NCBI RefSeq assembly: GCF_000344685.1
Contig: NW_006920417.1
Location: 733,048 to 765,437, forward strand
DNA from: Gloeophyllum trabeum ATCC 11539
Taxonomy: Eukaryota > Basidiomycota > Agaricomycetes > Gloeophyllales > Gloeophyllaceae
Direction of reading: 5' to 3'
DNA length: 32,390 nucleotides
Positions 32,353 to 32,390 of the stretch are shown here, piece after piece. How positions within the stretch are numbered: position 1 is the first letter of the stretch; each line of letters begins with the position of its first letter. The translations under genes were made by a program, and so were the position numbers. The notes beneath the pieces are model-generated. The model was not told the origin of the DNA. It saw only the letters and a list, made by a program, of their open reading frames with translations, and did no database searches.

Positions 32353-32390
32353 GCGGCAACAGGCGGCGCCACTCAGCGGCAACAGGCGGC
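32353..32390. repeat. 23-bp GC-rich tandem repeat running off the window edge
   Basis: The 15-mer GCGGCAACAGGCGGC occurs at 32353-32367 and again at 32376-32390, with an eight-base spacer, GCCACTCA. This implies a 23-bp unit with at least 1.6 copies visible. A near-perfect inverted repeat, TGAGTGGGCCGCC against GGCGGCGCCACTCA (32339-32375), overlaps the first unit. The GC content rises sharply compared with the AT-rich flank. Confidence 0.6.

Overview
This window is a gene-dense piece of a filamentous fungal nuclear genome, almost certainly a mushroom-forming basidiomycete (Agaricomycetes, possibly polypore-like). Genes are cut by many 49-80 nt introns with GT(A/G)NGY donors and short CAG/TAG acceptors. 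Several exons are under 40 nt. Intergenic gaps are mostly 0.2-0.8 kb, and F-box/LRR and 2,3-dihydroxybenzoate-decarboxylase-like families of the agaric type are present. I rebuilt exon-intron structures by hand so that each gene reads in frame end to end. No prokaryotic, viral or CRISPR-like feature was seen.

Layout. Positions 1-2792 hold no convincing gene, only a few short ORFs and a possible decayed repeat. 2793-4184 (-) is a secreted-looking amidohydrolase/decarboxylase. 5243-7075 (-) is a long disordered unknown protein with a destruction-box-like motif. 7703-10078 (+) is a PPPDE(DeSI)-thioredoxin-PUL protein. 10668-13016 (+) is carnitine O-acetyltransferase with a C-terminal SKL. 13215-14584 (-) is a short-chain dehydrogenase with an apparent GC-AG intron. 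15678-17342 (+) is mitochondrial alternative oxidase. 17838-21260 (+) is a Spo71/Mug56-like PH-domain protein. 21430-22052 (-) is mitoribosomal uS12m, which shares a 233-bp promoter with NSE2, the SMC5/6 SUMO ligase, at 22286-23567 (+). 23947-25286 (-) is prohibitin-2, which shares a 218-bp promoter with a PQ-loop vacuolar amino-acid transporter at 25505-26718 (+). 27485-29504 (+) is an F-box/LRR protein. 30258-31706 (-) is a G-patch protein whose domain is split by an acidic insert. The right edge (32339-32390) runs into a GC-rich 23-bp tandem repeat.

Functional themes. Four genes act in or feed mitochondria: alternative oxidase, uS12m, prohibitin-2 and carnitine acetyltransferase. Three have a possible SUMO link: NSE2 as ligase, the PPPDE/DeSI protein as candidate isopeptidase, and the G-patch protein with two SUMO-interaction-like motifs. 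Both groupings may be coincidence in a compact genome. I found no gene cluster that clearly forms a new system. The points most worth checking are a possible alternative mitochondrial start exon for the SKL-tailed carnitine acetyltransferase, the split G-patch with SUMO-interaction-like motifs, and the D-box-like motif in the large unknown protein.
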